Shown here in pieces: positions 26,996-35,325 of a stretch of 64,000 bases of DNA. The notes below the pieces were generated by a model. That model made no database searches, was not told where the DNA came from, and saw only the letters and a list, made by a program, of their open reading frames with translations. Origin of the DNA: Novosphingobium huizhouense (GTDB lineage: Bacteria > Pseudomonadota > Alphaproteobacteria > Sphingomonadales > Sphingomonadaceae); contig NZ_JAILXZ010000006.1 of NCBI RefSeq assembly GCF_020179475.1, forward strand, positions 52,264 through 116,263. Direction: 5' to 3'. How positions within the stretch are numbered: position 1 is the stretch's first letter; the number at the start of each line of letters is the position of its first letter. The position numbers and the translations under genes are program-made.

Positions 26996-28387
26996 CTACT
27001 TCTTCGTCGCGAACGGGTTCTTGGGGCTGCGCAAGGTCAGCCGGATCGGCACCGCCTCGAACCCCAGCTCGCGGCGGATGCCGTTGACGAGGTAGCGGCG
27101 GTAGCTTTCGGGCAGTTCGTCCAGCCGCGTGCCGAACAGCACGAAGCCCGGCGGTCGGGTCTTGGCCTGGGTGATGTAGCGCAGCTTGATCCGCCGTCCT
27201 CCCGGCGCCGGCGGCGGGTTGGCGGCGAGCGCGTCGTCGAACCAGCGGTTCAAGGCGGCGGTCGGCACGCGCTTGGACCAGGCCTCGCGGATCTCGAACG
27301 CGGCCTTGAGCAGGTCGTCGGTGCCCTTGCCGGTGCGCGCAGAGACCGCGATCAGCGGCACCCCGCGCACTTGCGCCAGCCCTTCGTCGAGCGCGGCGCG
27401 CACCCCGTTGAACAGCCCCGAGGCGTTTTCGGCCACGTCCCACTTGTTGATCGCGATCATCAGCGCGCGGCCCTCCTCGATCACCATCGAGGCGATCTTG
27501 AGGTCCTGGTGCTCGAGCCCGCGGGTCGCGTCGAGCAGCAGCACGACGACCTCGGCGAAATCGATCGCGCGGCGCGCATCGGCCACCGACAGCTTTTCGA
27601 GCTTCTCGGTCACCTGCGCCTTCTTGCGCATCCCTGCGGTGTCGATCAGGCGGACCGGGCGATAGCCTTCGCGCTCGGGATCGAACCACTGCCAGTCGAT
27701 CGCGATCGAATCGCGCGTGATGCCCGCTTCCGGGCCGGTCAGCAGGCGGTTCTCGCCCAGCAGCTTGTTGATCAGCGTGGACTTGCCCGCGTTCGGGCGT
27801 CCGACGATGGCGAGCTTGAGGACGGATTCGGGATCGAATTCCTCCTCGTCCTCGCCCGACGCTTCCTCATCCTCGTCCTCTTCGGCCTGCTTTGCTTCGA
27901 GGTGCGGGCGCAGCGCCTCGAACAGGTCGGCAAGCCCCTGGCCATGTTCGGCGGAGAACGCCACCGGCTCGCCGAAGCCCAGCGCGAAGGCGTCGTAGAT
28001 GCCGGGGTCGCCCTGGCGGCCTTCGGCCTTGTTGGCCATCAGCACGATCGGCACGCGGCTCGAGCGAAGGTAGCGGGCGATCTCCTCGTCGAGCGGGGTC
28101 ACGCCGGCGCGCGCGTCGATCACGAACAGCGCGACGTCGGCGCCGATCAGCGAGGCTTCGGTCTGCTGGCGCATGCGGCCGGGCAGCGTCTCGGGATCGA
28201 GGTCTTCCCAGCCGGCGGTGTCGACGATGGTGAAGTCAAGTCCCAGGAGACTGGCATCGCCGAAGCGGCGGTCGCGGGTCACGCCCGGCTGGTCGTCGAC
28301 CAGCGCCAGCCGCTTGCCCACCAGCCGGTTGAACAGCGTGGACTTGCCGACATTGGGTCGGCCGATGATGATGACCTGGGGACGCAT
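26996..28387 (-). CDS. der: Ribosome-assembly GTPase Der (EngA)
   Basis: Der carries two tandem GTPase domains and matures the 50S subunit. In 463 residues the first G-domain has GRPNVGKSTLFNRL, DTAGWEDLDPETLPGR and NKAEGRQGD. A strongly acidic linker follows (AEEDEDEEASGEDEEEFDPES). The second G-domain has GRPNAGKSTLINKL, DTAGMRKKAQV and NKWDVAE, and the KH-like C-domain ends SPKNPFATKK. It is cytosolic. It is divergent from the CHAP gene, with about 120 bases between. Confidence 0.97.
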   Translation of the reverse strand: MRPQVIIIGRPNVGKSTLFNRLVGKRLALVDDQPGVTRDRRFGDASLLGLDFTIVDTAGWEDLDPETLPGRMRQQTEASLIGADVALFVIDARAGVTPLDEEIARYLRSSRVPIVLMANKAEGRQGDPGIYDAFALGFGEPVAFSAEHGQGLADLFEALRPHLEAKQAEEDEDEEASGEDEEEFDPESVLKLAIVGRPNAGKSTLINKLLGENRLLTGPEAGITRDSIAIDWQWFDPEREGYRPVRLIDTAGMRKKAQVTEKLEKLSVADARRAIDFAEVVVLLLDATRGLEHQDLKIASMVIEEGRALMIAINKWDVAENASGLFNGVRAALDEGLAQVRGVPLIAVSARTGKGTDDLLKAAFEIREAWSKRVPTAALNRWFDDALAANPPPAPGGRRIKLRYITQAKTRPPGFVLFGTRLDELPESYRRYLVNGIRRELGFEAVPIRLTLRSPKNPFATKK

Positions 28388-28437
28388 GGCCCTCCCGTGG
28401 CCCTTCTGCGCGCGTAAGGCAAGCGCGCGGGCATCTT

Positions 28438-28464
28438 GCTAACCAAGGTTAGCGCGTGATTAAC
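28438..28464 (+). promoter_or_regulatory. 16-bp palindrome overlapping a CtrA-like box
   Basis: GCTAACC-AA-GGTTAGC (28438-28453) is an inverted repeat with 7-base arms. Its right half overlaps TTAG-CGCGTGA-TTAAC (28449-28464), which fits the CtrA consensus TTAA-N7-TTAA(C) with one mismatch. It lies 48 bases upstream of the CHAP gene ATG and on the far side of der. CtrA control of a cell-wall gene would be usual in this group, but binding is inferred. Confidence 0.5.
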
Positions 28465-28511
28465 TATCCTGTGCAAGGGTCGCTCAACCACGGCGAGGCA
28501 CAAACACGGCC

Positions 28512-29324
28512 ATGCGGAACTGGACATCAGCGGCGCTGCCGCTCGCGATCCTGCTCGGAGTCGGCCACGGGGCGAGCGCCACGGCCCGCGCGATCGAATC
28601 GGCGGTCTATGCCGGCGACGATGCGGGCGTCGGCGAAGATGCCGGGTCCGGCCTCGCCGATACTGGCCTCGAATGCGTACCCTATGCCCGGCAGGTGTCG
28701 GGCATCGCGATCTACGGCGATGCCTGGCGCTGGTGGGACCAGGCCGCGGGCCAGTATGCGCGCGGCCGCCGGCCCAAGGTCGGCGCGGTGATGAGCTTTG
28801 CCCCTTACGGCCCGATGCGGCTGGGCCACGTTGCCGCCGTCAGCCGGATCATCGACCGCCGCACGGTGCTGCTGCGCCACGCCAACTGGTCGCCCATCGG
28901 CGGCCGCCGCGGCCAGATCGAGGACAACGTCCGCGCCGTCGACGTCTCGCCCGACAACGACTGGAGCGAAGTGCGCGTGTGGTACGCCCCGCTCGGCGAT
29001 CTCGGCACCACGCACTGGCCGGTCAACGGCTTCATCTACAACGAACCCGCGGACCCTGCCGCACGGATGACCGGCAAGGGCGTGGTCCTCGCCTCGGCCT
29101 CGCTCCCCGCGGCGCTCGCCCGCGCACCCTATCGCTCGCAGATCGGCGCGGACTTCCTCTCGGGCATCGCGGTCGAGCCGCCGGCGCGGACGAGGCCCGC
29201 CGCCGTCCGCCGGAACCTCGCCTATGCCGGACCGGTCGCGCAGACGAAGACGACCGCACCCCGGGGGGCGCGGTCGCTTGCCGACGATCCGATCGGCCGG
29301 ATCATCGCCGCACGGATGCGGTGA
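28512..29324 (+). CDS. CHAP-domain cell-wall amidase-like protein
   Basis: A 270-residue secreted protein with a signal peptide (ALPLAILLGVGHGASATARA). The CHAP fold shows the catalytic Cys in LECVPYARQVSG, the His in RLGHVAAVSRI and the Asn/His in LLRHANWSPIGG, with WRWWDQAAGQYARGRRPKVGAVMSF between. CHAP enzymes cut peptidoglycan peptides. The C-terminal 100 residues are Ala/Pro/Arg-rich and unlike known domains. It is single-gene, divergent from der, with a CtrA-like box upstream. Confidence 0.85.
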   Translation: MRNWTSAALPLAILLGVGHGASATARAIESAVYAGDDAGVGEDAGSGLADTGLECVPYARQVSGIAIYGDAWRWWDQAAGQYARGRRPKVGAVMSFAPYGPMRLGHVAAVSRIIDRRTVLLRHANWSPIGGRRGQIEDNVRAVDVSPDNDWSEVRVWYAPLGDLGTTHWPVNGFIYNEPADPAARMTGKGVVLASASLPAALARAPYRSQIGADFLSGIAVEPPARTRPAAVRRNLAYAGPVAQTKTTAPRGARSLADDPIGRIIAARMR

Positions 29325-29336
29325 CCACCCGGCGCG

Positions 29337-30206
29337 TTACAGCGTGGTGAAGATCGCGCCGAAGTCCTTGCCGCCGTTCCCGGCTTCGACGAACGCTTCG
29401 TAGATCGCCTTGGCGTGCTCGCCCATGGGCACGCTCGCACCGGCGCTCTGCGCGCCTTCCATGGCGAGCTTCAGGTCCTTGAGCATCAGCGCCGAGGCGA
29501 AACCGCCGGCATAGCCGTTGTCCGCCGGGCTCGCCGCGCCCACGCCCGGCGCCGGGGTATAGTCGTTGAGCGACCAGCAATAGCCGGTCGACTTCGACGA
29601 GATCTCGTAGAACTTCTGCGGATCGAGCCCGGCCTTGCCCGCCAGCGCCAGCGCCTCGCAGGTGCCGATCATGTGGATCGCCAGCAGCATGTTGTTGCAC
29701 ATCTTGGCAACCTGGCCCGCGCCCACCTCGCCGGCATGGATCACCGCCTTGGCCATCGGTTCGAGCACGGCCTTGGCCTTTTCGAACGTCGCGTCCGAAG
29801 CGCCGACCATGAACGTCAGCGTGCCGGCACTGGCCGCCGCGATCCCGCCCGAAACCGGCGCGTCGGCCATCTCGTAGCCCGCCTCGACCGCCAGCGCCGC
29901 CACTTCGCGCGCGGTGGCAACGTCGATGGTCGAACAGTCGAGCAGCAGCGCGCCCTTGGGCGCCTTGCCGATTACGTCGGCGGTATAGACGCTCTTCACG
30001 ATGGCGCCGTTGGGCAGCATGGTGACCACCGCGTCGACGTCGGCCACCGCGTCGGGCACGGCGGTAAAGGTCCGGCAACCGCTCTCGCCCGCCTTGGCCA
30101 GCGCGTCTGCGGAAAGGTCGAAGGCGTGGACCTGGTGGCCCGCCTTGACCAGGTTCGCGGCCATGCCGCCGCCCATGTTGCCAAGGCCGATGAATGCGAT
30201 CTTCAT
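29337..30206 (-). CDS. mmsB: 3-hydroxyisobutyrate dehydrogenase
   Basis: Oxidises 3-hydroxyisobutyrate to methylmalonate semialdehyde in valine breakdown, with NAD. The 289-residue protein has FIGLGNMGGGMAANLVKAGH (NAD motif, residues 5-24), the substrate-binding DAPVSGGIAAASAGTL, the catalytic Lys in GAGQVAKMCNNML, and the C-terminal GGKDFGAIFTTL. It is last in the operon with acyl-CoA dehydrogenase, the hydrolase and enoyl-CoA hydratase, 11 bases beyond the hydratase stop. Confidence 0.95.
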   Translation of the reverse strand: MKIAFIGLGNMGGGMAANLVKAGHQVHAFDLSADALAKAGESGCRTFTAVPDAVADVDAVVTMLPNGAIVKSVYTADVIGKAPKGALLLDCSTIDVATAREVAALAVEAGYEMADAPVSGGIAAASAGTLTFMVGASDATFEKAKAVLEPMAKAVIHAGEVGAGQVAKMCNNMLLAIHMIGTCEALALAGKAGLDPQKFYEISSKSTGYCWSLNDYTPAPGVGAASPADNGYAGGFASALMLKDLKLAMEGAQSAGASVPMGEHAKAIYEAFVEAGNGGKDFGAIFTTL

Positions 30207-30217
30207 GGCGTTGCTCC

Positions 30218-31000
30218 TCAGCGGCCCTTGAACACGCCGGGGCGCTTTTCGATGAAGGCCTTCATGCCCTCGGCCTTGTCCTCGCTAGCGGTCAGGACCT
30301 GGAACACGCGGCGTTCGAACAGCAGGCCCTGGTCCAGCGTCGTCTCGAACGCGGCGTTGACCATTTCCTTGTTGGCCACGGCGGCCATCGGCGGCATCGC
30401 CGCGATCGCCTCGGCAGTCTTGATCGCCTCGGCGACGAGGTCGGCCAGCGGGACCACGCGGCTGACCAGGCCAGAACGCTCGGCCTCGGCCGCGTCCATC
30501 ATCCGGCCCGTCAGGCACATGTCCATGGCCTTGGACTTGCCCACCGCGCGGGTCAGGCGCTGCGATCCGCCCATGCCCGGCGCCACCCCGAGCTTGATCT
30601 CGGGCTGACCGAACTTGGCGTTTTCCGATGCGATGATGAAGTCCGCCATCATGGCGAGCTCGCACCCGCCGCCCAGCGCAAAGCCGTTCACCGCCGCGAT
30701 CCACGGCTTGCGCGTGGTCTTGACGAGGTGGCTGGTCCACTTCGCGAAGAAGTCCTCGTTGTAGAAGTCCGCCGCCGGTTTGTCGGCCATTTCCTTGATG
30801 TCGGCGCCCGCGGCGAAGGCCTTCTCGCCCGCGCCGGTCAGCACCGCGCAACGCTGCGAAGCATCGGCCTCGAACGCGGCGAAAGCCTCGATCAGCTCGC
30901 CCAGCACCTGCGAATTGAGCGCGTTGAGCGACTGCGGGCGGTTGAGCGTGACGAGGGTGACGGCACCCTTCTGTTCGACGAGGATCGTTTCGTACGTCAT
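30218..31000 (-). CDS. Enoyl-CoA hydratase
   Basis: A crotonase of 260 residues, probably hydrating methacrylyl-CoA in valine catabolism. It has the oxyanion-hole segments [12 protein letters not shown] and [13 protein letters not shown], with catalytic Glu residues in GGCELAM and [21 protein letters not shown] at 31000 overlaps the stop of the preceding gene (ATGA), which sets this start. Specificity is inferred from the operon. Confidence 0.93.
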   Translation of the reverse strand: MTYETILVEQKGAVTLVTLNRPQSLNALNSQVLGELIEAFAAFEADASQRCAVLTGAGEKAFAAGADIKEMADKPAADFYNEDFFAKWTSHLVKTTRKPWIAAVNGFALGGGCELAMMADFIIASENAKFGQPEIKLGVAPGMGGSQRLTRAVGKSKAMDMCLTGRMMDAAEAERSGLVSRVVPLADLVAEAIKTAEAIAAMPPMAAVANKEMVNAAFETTLDQGLLFERRVFQVLTASEDKAEGMKAFIEKRPGVFKGR

Positions 31001-32055
31001 AGCGGTTTCCATTCCTCGGTGGCGCCCAGCGGCGCAAAGATGCTGTCGATCAGGGCGTCGCTCACGCCTTCGGGCGTGGCCGGGTCCCACTTGGGCGCAT
31101 TGTCCTTGTCGACGATCACCGCGCGCACGCCCTCGGCGAAATCGGGGCGGGTCAGCACGCGGGCCGCGATGCGGTATTCCATCACCATGTTCGCGGCGAA
31201 GTCCGGCAAAGTCAGGCTGTCGGCCAGCTGGCGCAGCGCGACCTTGCAGGTCTGCGGGCTCTTGCTGGCAAGGCTCGCCAGCGTCGCCGTGGCGAAGTCG
31301 CTGCCTTCGGCCTCCAGCGCAGCGAGGATGTCCTCGTAGGTGTCCGAGGCGAACAGCCGCTCGATCTCCTCGGCGTGCGCCGCGATCTTCGCTTCGGGCG
31401 GCACTGCCGAAAGCTCGCGCAGGATCGTCGCGATCGCGCCCGGCTCGGCCGCAATCCGCGCCTTGGCCGCGGCCAGGTTCTCGGCCGGCAGATAGTGCGT
31501 GGCAAGCCCAGCCCAGACGCATTCCGCCCCGTCAAGCCGCGCACCGGTCAGCGCAAGGTACTGGCCGAGCCGCCCCTTGAGCCGCGACAGGTACCAGCCG
31601 CCGCCCACGTCGGGGAACAGGCCGATCCCGGTCTCGGGCATGGCAAGGCGCGTCGCCTCGGTCGCCACGCGATACTGCGCCGGCCCTGCAAGCCCCACGC
31701 CCCCGCCCATGGTGATCCCGTCCATGAACGCCACCACCGGCTTAGGGTAGGTCATGATCAGGTGGTTGAGCTGGTATTCGTCGTGGAAGAACTTGCGCCC
31801 CGACACGCCGCCATCGTTCAGCGCCGAATTGCGCAGGAAGGCGATGTCGCCCCCTGCGCAGAAGCCGCGGCCTTCGCTGTGGTCGATCAGCACCGCCTGC
31901 ACGGCGTCATCGCCCTGCCAGCCCTGCATCGCTGCGACCATGGCGTGGACCATGTCGAGGTTGAGCGCATGGATCGCCTTGGGCCGGTTGAGCGACAGCA
32001 CGCCCGCCGCGCCCTCGCGCTTCACCAGAAGATCGCTGGTCGTCTCGGCGGTCAT
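30997..32055 (-). CDS. 3-hydroxyisobutyryl-CoA hydrolase-like (enoyl-CoA hydratase/isomerase family)
   Basis: The 352-residue length and C-terminal extension fit the 3-hydroxyisobutyryl-CoA hydrolase subgroup of crotonases. Motifs are [44 protein letters not shown] and [21 protein letters not shown]. The protein ends with [14 protein letters not shown], typical of this enzyme. It starts in an ATGA overlap with the acyl-CoA dehydrogenase and ends in another with the hydratase. It releases free 3-hydroxyisobutyrate for MmsB. Confidence 0.92.
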   Translation of the reverse strand: MTAETTSDLLVKREGAAGVLSLNRPKAIHALNLDMVHAMVAAMQGWQGDDAVQAVLIDHSEGRGFCAGGDIAFLRNSALNDGGVSGRKFFHDEYQLNHLIMTYPKPVVAFMDGITMGGGVGLAGPAQYRVATEATRLAMPETGIGLFPDVGGGWYLSRLKGRLGQYLALTGARLDGAECVWAGLATHYLPAENLAAAKARIAAEPGAIATILRELSAVPPEAKIAAHAEEIERLFASDTYEDILAALEAEGSDFATATLASLASKSPQTCKVALRQLADSLTLPDFAANMVMEYRIAARVLTRPDFAEGVRAVIVDKDNAPKWDPATPEGVSDALIDSIFAPLGATEEWKPL

Positions 32056-33194
32056 TTCAGCAGGTCCCTTCCCACGATCATGCGCATCACTTCGTTGGTG
32101 CCTTCGAGGATGCGGTGGACGCGAAGGTCGCGCCAGAAGCGCTCGATCGGGTAATCGCGCAGGTAGCCATAGCCGCCGAACAGCTGCAGCGCGCGGTCGA
32201 CGATCGACGAGCCGTTGTCGGTCGAAAGCTTCTTCGCCATCGCCGAAAAGCGCGTCTTGTCGGGCGCGCCCTGCGTCACCTTGGCCGCCGCGAGGTAGAG
32301 CAGCGCGCGCGCCGCTTCGAGGTCGGTCGCCATGTCCGCCAGCACGAACTGGGTGTTCTGGAACTCCGCGATCGACTTGCCGAACTGCTTGCGATCCTTG
32401 ACGTAGGCGATCGCCTCGTCGAGGCAGCGCTGCGCCCCGCCCAGCGAGCACGCGCCGATGTTCAGGCGCCCGCCGTCGAGCCCCGCCATCGCGAACTTGA
32501 AGCCGTCGCCTTCCGCGCCGACGCGGTTGGCCACCGGCACGCGCACGTTGTCGAAGATCACCTGCGCGGTGGGCGAGGCGTTCCAGCCGAGCTTCTTCTC
32601 GGGCGCGCCGAAGCTCACGCCCTCCATGTCCTTGTCGATTACAAGGCACGAAATGCCGCGCGCGCTGTCATCGCCGGTGCGCACCATCGTCACGTAGATG
32701 TCGTTGACGCCACCGCCCGAAATGAACTGCTTGGTGCCGTTGACCACGTAATGGTCGCCTTCCAGCCGCGCCGTGGTCTTCAGCGCCGCCGCGTCCGAAC
32801 CCGAGCCCGGCTCGGTCAGGCAGTAGCTGGCGATCTTGTCCATGGTGACGAGGCTCGGAAGGTAGCGGCCCTTGATCTCGTCGCCGCCGAAGCAGTCGAT
32901 CATCCACGATGCCATGTTGTGGATCGAGATGAACGCGCTCGTCGCCGGGCAGCCATAGGCCATCGCTTCCATGATCAGCGCGGCTTCCAGCCGGCCAAGG
33001 CCGATCCCGCCCGATTCCTCGCTGACATAGATCGCGGCAAAGCCCAGCTCGGCTGCCGCCTTGATCGTTTCGCGCGGGAAGGTGTGGTCCTCGTCCCACT
33101 GCGCGGCGAACGGGGTGATCGCATCGGCGGTGAAACGGCGCGCCATGTCCTGGATGGCGATCTGGTCCTCGGTCAGGGAAAACTGGTCGGTCAT
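32052..33194 (-). CDS. Acyl-CoA dehydrogenase (probable isobutyryl-CoA dehydrogenase)
   Basis: A 380-residue FAD-dependent dehydrogenase. Family marks are ASYCLTEPGSGSDAAALKTTA (FAD/substrate), GGRLNIGACSLGGAQRCLDEA, and the C-terminal YLRDYPIERFWRDLRVHRILEGTNEVMRMIVGRDL with the catalytic Glu in the ILEGTNEV stretch. As first gene of the valine operon it most likely acts on isobutyryl-CoA, by context. It is divergent from the membrane AraC gene, with about 150 bases between. Confidence 0.92.
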   Translation of the reverse strand: MTDQFSLTEDQIAIQDMARRFTADAITPFAAQWDEDHTFPRETIKAAAELGFAAIYVSEESGGIGLGRLEAALIMEAMAYGCPATSAFISIHNMASWMIDCFGGDEIKGRYLPSLVTMDKIASYCLTEPGSGSDAAALKTTARLEGDHYVVNGTKQFISGGGVNDIYVTMVRTGDDSARGISCLVIDKDMEGVSFGAPEKKLGWNASPTAQVIFDNVRVPVANRVGAEGDGFKFAMAGLDGGRLNIGACSLGGAQRCLDEAIAYVKDRKQFGKSIAEFQNTQFVLADMATDLEAARALLYLAAAKVTQGAPDKTRFSAMAKKLSTDNGSSIVDRALQLFGGYGYLRDYPIERFWRDLRVHRILEGTNEVMRMIVGRDLLK

Positions 33195-33346
33195 GCTCTG
33201 GCCTTGCCTTGCGAAGGGAATGGGGGGGACGGCGGGGCCGCCCGGCGCGCTCCTCCTAACCGAAGCGCGCGGCGTGGCAAGCCGTCGGCGCGGCCAGGGG
33301 ACAGGCCATGGACCTTGGGGCGAGTGCAGGTCATAGATGAGCGCCG

Positions 33347-34396
33347 ATGGACCAGCTCGACACCGTCCTGCGCCTTGCCGCCATCGGCCAGCTCGCGCTG
33401 ATCGCGCTGGTCACCTGGCGCAGCGCGGCCGCGCCAGCCCTGCGCCGGACGACGCCGCTGCTGCTGCTCTCGGTGATCGCCTATCTCGTCAACTCCGCGC
33501 CGCTGTTTCCGGGCCTGAGCCCGGCGCTGCGGCTGGTGGTGGTGCTCGTGGGCAACCTTGCCGCGCTGTTCCTGTGGCTGTTCGCGCACGCCATGTTCGA
33601 CCGCACGCCCGATCGCCGCATCGCGCTCGCCGCGGGCGCGCTGCTCGTCGCCTGCGTCGCGGTGTTCGTGGCGGGCGGCAGCGCCGCCGCGATCCAGCCG
33701 CTCGCCAATGTCGTCGGCCATTCGACCGCGGCGCTGCTCGCGCTGCACGCCATGGTCATCGCCCTGACCGAGCGCGACGACGATCTCGTCGAACGCCGCC
33801 GCCGCTTTCGCGTCGCCTTCGTGCTGATCGTCGCGGGCCTCTCGATCGCCGTGCTGGCCAGCGAGGCCTGGTTCGGCTTCGGCCACGAGCCGGGCTGGAT
33901 CCTCGCGGCGCAGGCCGCGCTGATCCTCCTGGCGGTCATGGTCATCGGCACCGCCATGCTGGCTGCCGATCCGCTGCTGCTCGCCCCGCCGCGCGGCGCC
34001 GCCACGCCGTCGCCCCCCGACGACGACTGGAGCCCGGCCGAGCGCGTCCTGCGCGACCGGCTCGAGGCGGCGCTGGCGCAGCGCGTCTGGCTCGAGCCGG
34101 GCTTGACCATCGGCGGGCTCGCGGCGCGGCTCGAGGTGCCCGACCACCGCCTGCGGGCGCTGATCAACCGCCGCCTCGGCCACCGCAATTTCTCCGCCTT
34201 CCTCAATGCGCACCGCATCGCCGAAGCGCGGCGCATCCTTGCCGATCCGGCGCGCGTCGACCTTCCGGTGCTGACCATCGCGATGGACCTCGGCTACGGC
34301 TCGCTCGCCCCGTTCAACCGCGCGTTCCGCGAAAGCGAGGGCCGCACTCCCACCGAGTATCGCCGCGCGGCCTTCGCCGATCGTGAAAAAGGCTGA
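33347..34396 (+). CDS. Membrane-anchored AraC-family transcriptional regulator
   Basis: The N-terminal 200 residues hold about six hydrophobic helices (such as AAIGQLALIALVTW, LRLVVVLVGNLAALFLWLF, AGALLVACVAVFVAGG, FVLIVAGLSIAVLA, ILAAQAALILLAVMVIGTAML). The last 100 are an AraC HTH pair: LTIGGLAARLEVPDHRLRALINRRLGHRNFSAFLNAHRI, then LTIAMDLGYGSLAPFNRAFRESEGRTPTEYRR. It probably senses a membrane-linked signal. It lies 100 bases before a sterol-desaturase-like gene on the same strand and may regulate it. The ligand is unknown. Confidence 0.88.
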   Translation: MDQLDTVLRLAAIGQLALIALVTWRSAAAPALRRTTPLLLLSVIAYLVNSAPLFPGLSPALRLVVVLVGNLAALFLWLFAHAMFDRTPDRRIALAAGALLVACVAVFVAGGSAAAIQPLANVVGHSTAALLALHAMVIALTERDDDLVERRRRFRVAFVLIVAGLSIAVLASEAWFGFGHEPGWILAAQAALILLAVMVIGTAMLAADPLLLAPPRGAATPSPPDDDWSPAERVLRDRLEAALAQRVWLEPGLTIGGLAARLEVPDHRLRALINRRLGHRNFSAFLNAHRIAEARRILADPARVDLPVLTIAMDLGYGSLAPFNRAFRESEGRTPTEYRRAAFADREKG

Positions 34397-34495
34397 TCGA
34401 TTCCGGAAAGGATCGGCATTTTCGGGGCGCGCGGAGCCATTGGGCGCCCGCCGTGCGAGGCGCGGGGCATTACCTGAACGGAGAGCCTCGCCGCC

Positions 34496-35317
34496 ATGCC
34501 CATCACCTTCCTGTTCCTGCTCCACCACATTGCCGGCAGCGTGCAGATCGAAAGCCTGCGCTACTTCGCCGGCGCCGCCGGGGTCGCGCTGCTGTGCCGG
34601 CTGCTCGGCCCGAGCATCGCGCATCGCCGCATCCAGCCGCGCCGCGCGAGCCGCGCCGACCGCCTGCGCGAACTGCGCCAGTCGCTCTGGGCGATGGGCG
34701 TGTTCGCGATCGTCGACCTGCTGACGGTCGTGCTCATCGCGCTCGGCGCGATCGCCTTCAACCGCGGCGCGCCCGCACTCGGCACGATCGCGTGGCAGAC
34801 GCTCGCGCTGGTCGTGATGCACGATGCCTACTTCTACTGGATGCACCGGGCGCTGCACCACCGCGCGCTGTTCCGCCGCTTCCACGCGGTCCACCACCTC
34901 AGCCGCACGCCGACCAGTTGGGCCGCCTACAGCTTCGCGACCGGCGAAGCGGTGTTCGAAGCAGCGATCGTCCCGGCGATGGTCGCCGCGATCAGCACGA
35001 TCGCGCCTGCCGAACCCTGGGCGGTGTTCATCTTCCTCGGCCACCAGATCGCCCGCAACGCCTTCGGCCACGCCGGCTTCGAGCTCGCCTGGCCCGGGTT
35101 CACCCGCAGCCGCTGGACCGGATGGCTCACCACCACGGTCCATCACGATCTCCACCACAGCGAAGGCCGCAGCAACTTCGGGCTCTACTTCACCTGGTGG
35201 GACCGCTGGCTCGGGACCGAGCACCCGCGCTACCACGAACGCTTCGAGGCGATCGTTGCGCGCGCCCCCGAATCGTCCGTGCGCGATGTGCCGGTCCACG
35301 GTGCGGTCGGTCCCTGA
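34496..35317 (+). CDS. Sterol desaturase / fatty-acid hydroxylase superfamily membrane protein
   Basis: A 273-residue diiron membrane enzyme with the histidine clusters HDAYFYWMHRALHH, FHAVHHLS and TTVHHDLHHSEGRSNFGLYF, which bind the di-iron centre. Hydrophobic segments include AMGVFAIVDLLTVVLIALGAIAF and AVFEAAIVPAMVAAIS. GGAGAG sits upstream of the ATG. Substrate (sterol, carotenoid or fatty acid) cannot be read from sequence. It is linked with the preceding AraC regulator and converges with mmsA. Confidence 0.9.
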   Translation: MPITFLFLLHHIAGSVQIESLRYFAGAAGVALLCRLLGPSIAHRRIQPRRASRADRLRELRQSLWAMGVFAIVDLLTVVLIALGAIAFNRGAPALGTIAWQTLALVVMHDAYFYWMHRALHHRALFRRFHAVHHLSRTPTSWAAYSFATGEAVFEAAIVPAMVAAISTIAPAEPWAVFIFLGHQIARNAFGHAGFELAWPGFTRSRWTGWLTTTVHHDLHHSEGRSNFGLYFTWWDRWLGTEHPRYHERFEAIVARAPESSVRDVPVHGAVGP

Positions 35318-35325
35318 CCTTGCCG

